DNA of 12,600 bases, taken from contig MFAQ01000021.1 in NCBI GenBank assembly GCA_001776275.1, forward strand, positions 1 through 12,600, written 5' to 3'. Below are positions 12,515-12,600 of the stretch, one piece after another. Below the pieces are notes generated by a model. That model did no database searches, was not told where the DNA came from, and saw only the letters and a list, made by a program, of their open reading frames with translations. Position numbers and translations under genes: made by a program. The DNA comes from Candidatus Collierbacteria bacterium RIFOXYD1_FULL_40_9 (GTDB lineage Bacteria > Patescibacteriota > Microgenomatia > UBA1400 > MFAQ01). The stretch's first letter is position 1. Every line of letters starts with the position of its first letter.

Positions 12515-12600
12515 TTATTGGTACTGATATTTGACGATAACTATTCCGGATCCACCATTTCCACCACTAGCAGCTGCTCCGCCTCCGCCACCGCCTCCTG
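12515..12600 (-). CDS. C-terminus of a glycine-rich, probably surface-exposed protein; gene begins beyond the window
   Basis: The minus-strand frame ending in TAA at 12515-12517 encodes a run of seven glycines, then GAAASGGNGGSG and IVIVKYQYQ. A glycine-rich stretch followed by SGIVI(V/I)(K/R)Y is a common C-terminal end of large exported glycine-rich proteins, seen often in Patescibacteria and in phage tail-associated proteins. Only 27 residues are visible, so its length, signal peptide and other domains are unknown. It directly precedes the 169-residue anchored protein gene on the same strand. Confidence 0.75.
   Translation of the reverse strand, partial: GGGGGGGAAASGGNGGSGIVIVKYQYQ

Noticed and set aside
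1..12600. Reassigned UGA codon (as in Gracilibacteria or Absconditabacteria)
   Set aside because: No visible gene uses TGA as a stop, but every gene is full length under the standard code, without needing read-through. The TAA preference fits the A/T-rich composition.
1..12600. CRISPR arrays, tRNA or rRNA genes, insertion sequences
   Set aside because: No regularly spaced repeats, cloverleaf-like sequences with CCA-type ends, rRNA motifs or transposase frames were seen on either strand.

Overview
This 12.6 kb window looks like a chromosome segment from a reduced, host-dependent type of bacterium, most plausibly a Candidate Phyla Radiation lineage near Microgenomates/Patescibacteria. The placement is an inference. 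It rests on an IF-2 that starts directly at its G domain, a shortened HrcA, a DnaJ without zinc fingers, loss of rimP, rbfA, truB and ribF from an otherwise canonical translation cluster, and a glycine-rich exported protein ending in SGIVIVKY. All 13 visible stop codons are TAA or TAG. Nearly all genes lie on the minus strand; the one exception is a glycoside hydrolase-like gene.

Region 1 (minus strand, about 1-5011) is a stripped version of the classic nusA-infB-rbfA-nrnA-truB-ribF-rpsO-pnp cluster. Read 5'->3' on the minus strand it runs nusA, infB, a DHH/NrnA-like protein that has lost several catalytic aspartates, a DUF3800 putative nuclease where truB/ribF would normally be, rpsO, and the start of pnp. 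nusA has a possible own promoter and a leader that can fold into nested hairpins. rpsO has a -10 box overlapped by a 12-bp palindrome and a leader with two alternative hairpins.

Region 2 (5232-10469) is a heat-shock cluster in the canonical order hrcA-grpE-dnaK-dnaJ, interrupted by two unrecognised single genes. One (150 aa, soluble) lies between dnaK and dnaJ. The other (140 aa, one membrane segment) lies between dnaJ and nusA. Each has its own promoter elements, a good Shine-Dalgarno sequence and its own terminator, whereas most core genes here have weak or no Shine-Dalgarno. dnaJ carries a CIRCE element. The hrcA promoter does not; a perfect 17-bp palindrome exactly fills its -35/-10 spacer. 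Two REP-like palindromic repeats flank dnaK.

Region 3 (10520-12600) encodes surface functions: a membrane-anchored GH39-like glycoside hydrolase (plus strand), a convergent anchored beta-rich protein whose stop codon interlocks with that of the hydrolase, and the end of a glycine-rich exported protein.

The strongest leads are the degenerate DHH protein in the NrnA position, the divergent fMet-tRNA-binding domain of IF-2, the split heat-shock regulation (CIRCE versus another palindrome), the nusA leader, and the DUF3800 gene with its adjacent operator-like palindrome.
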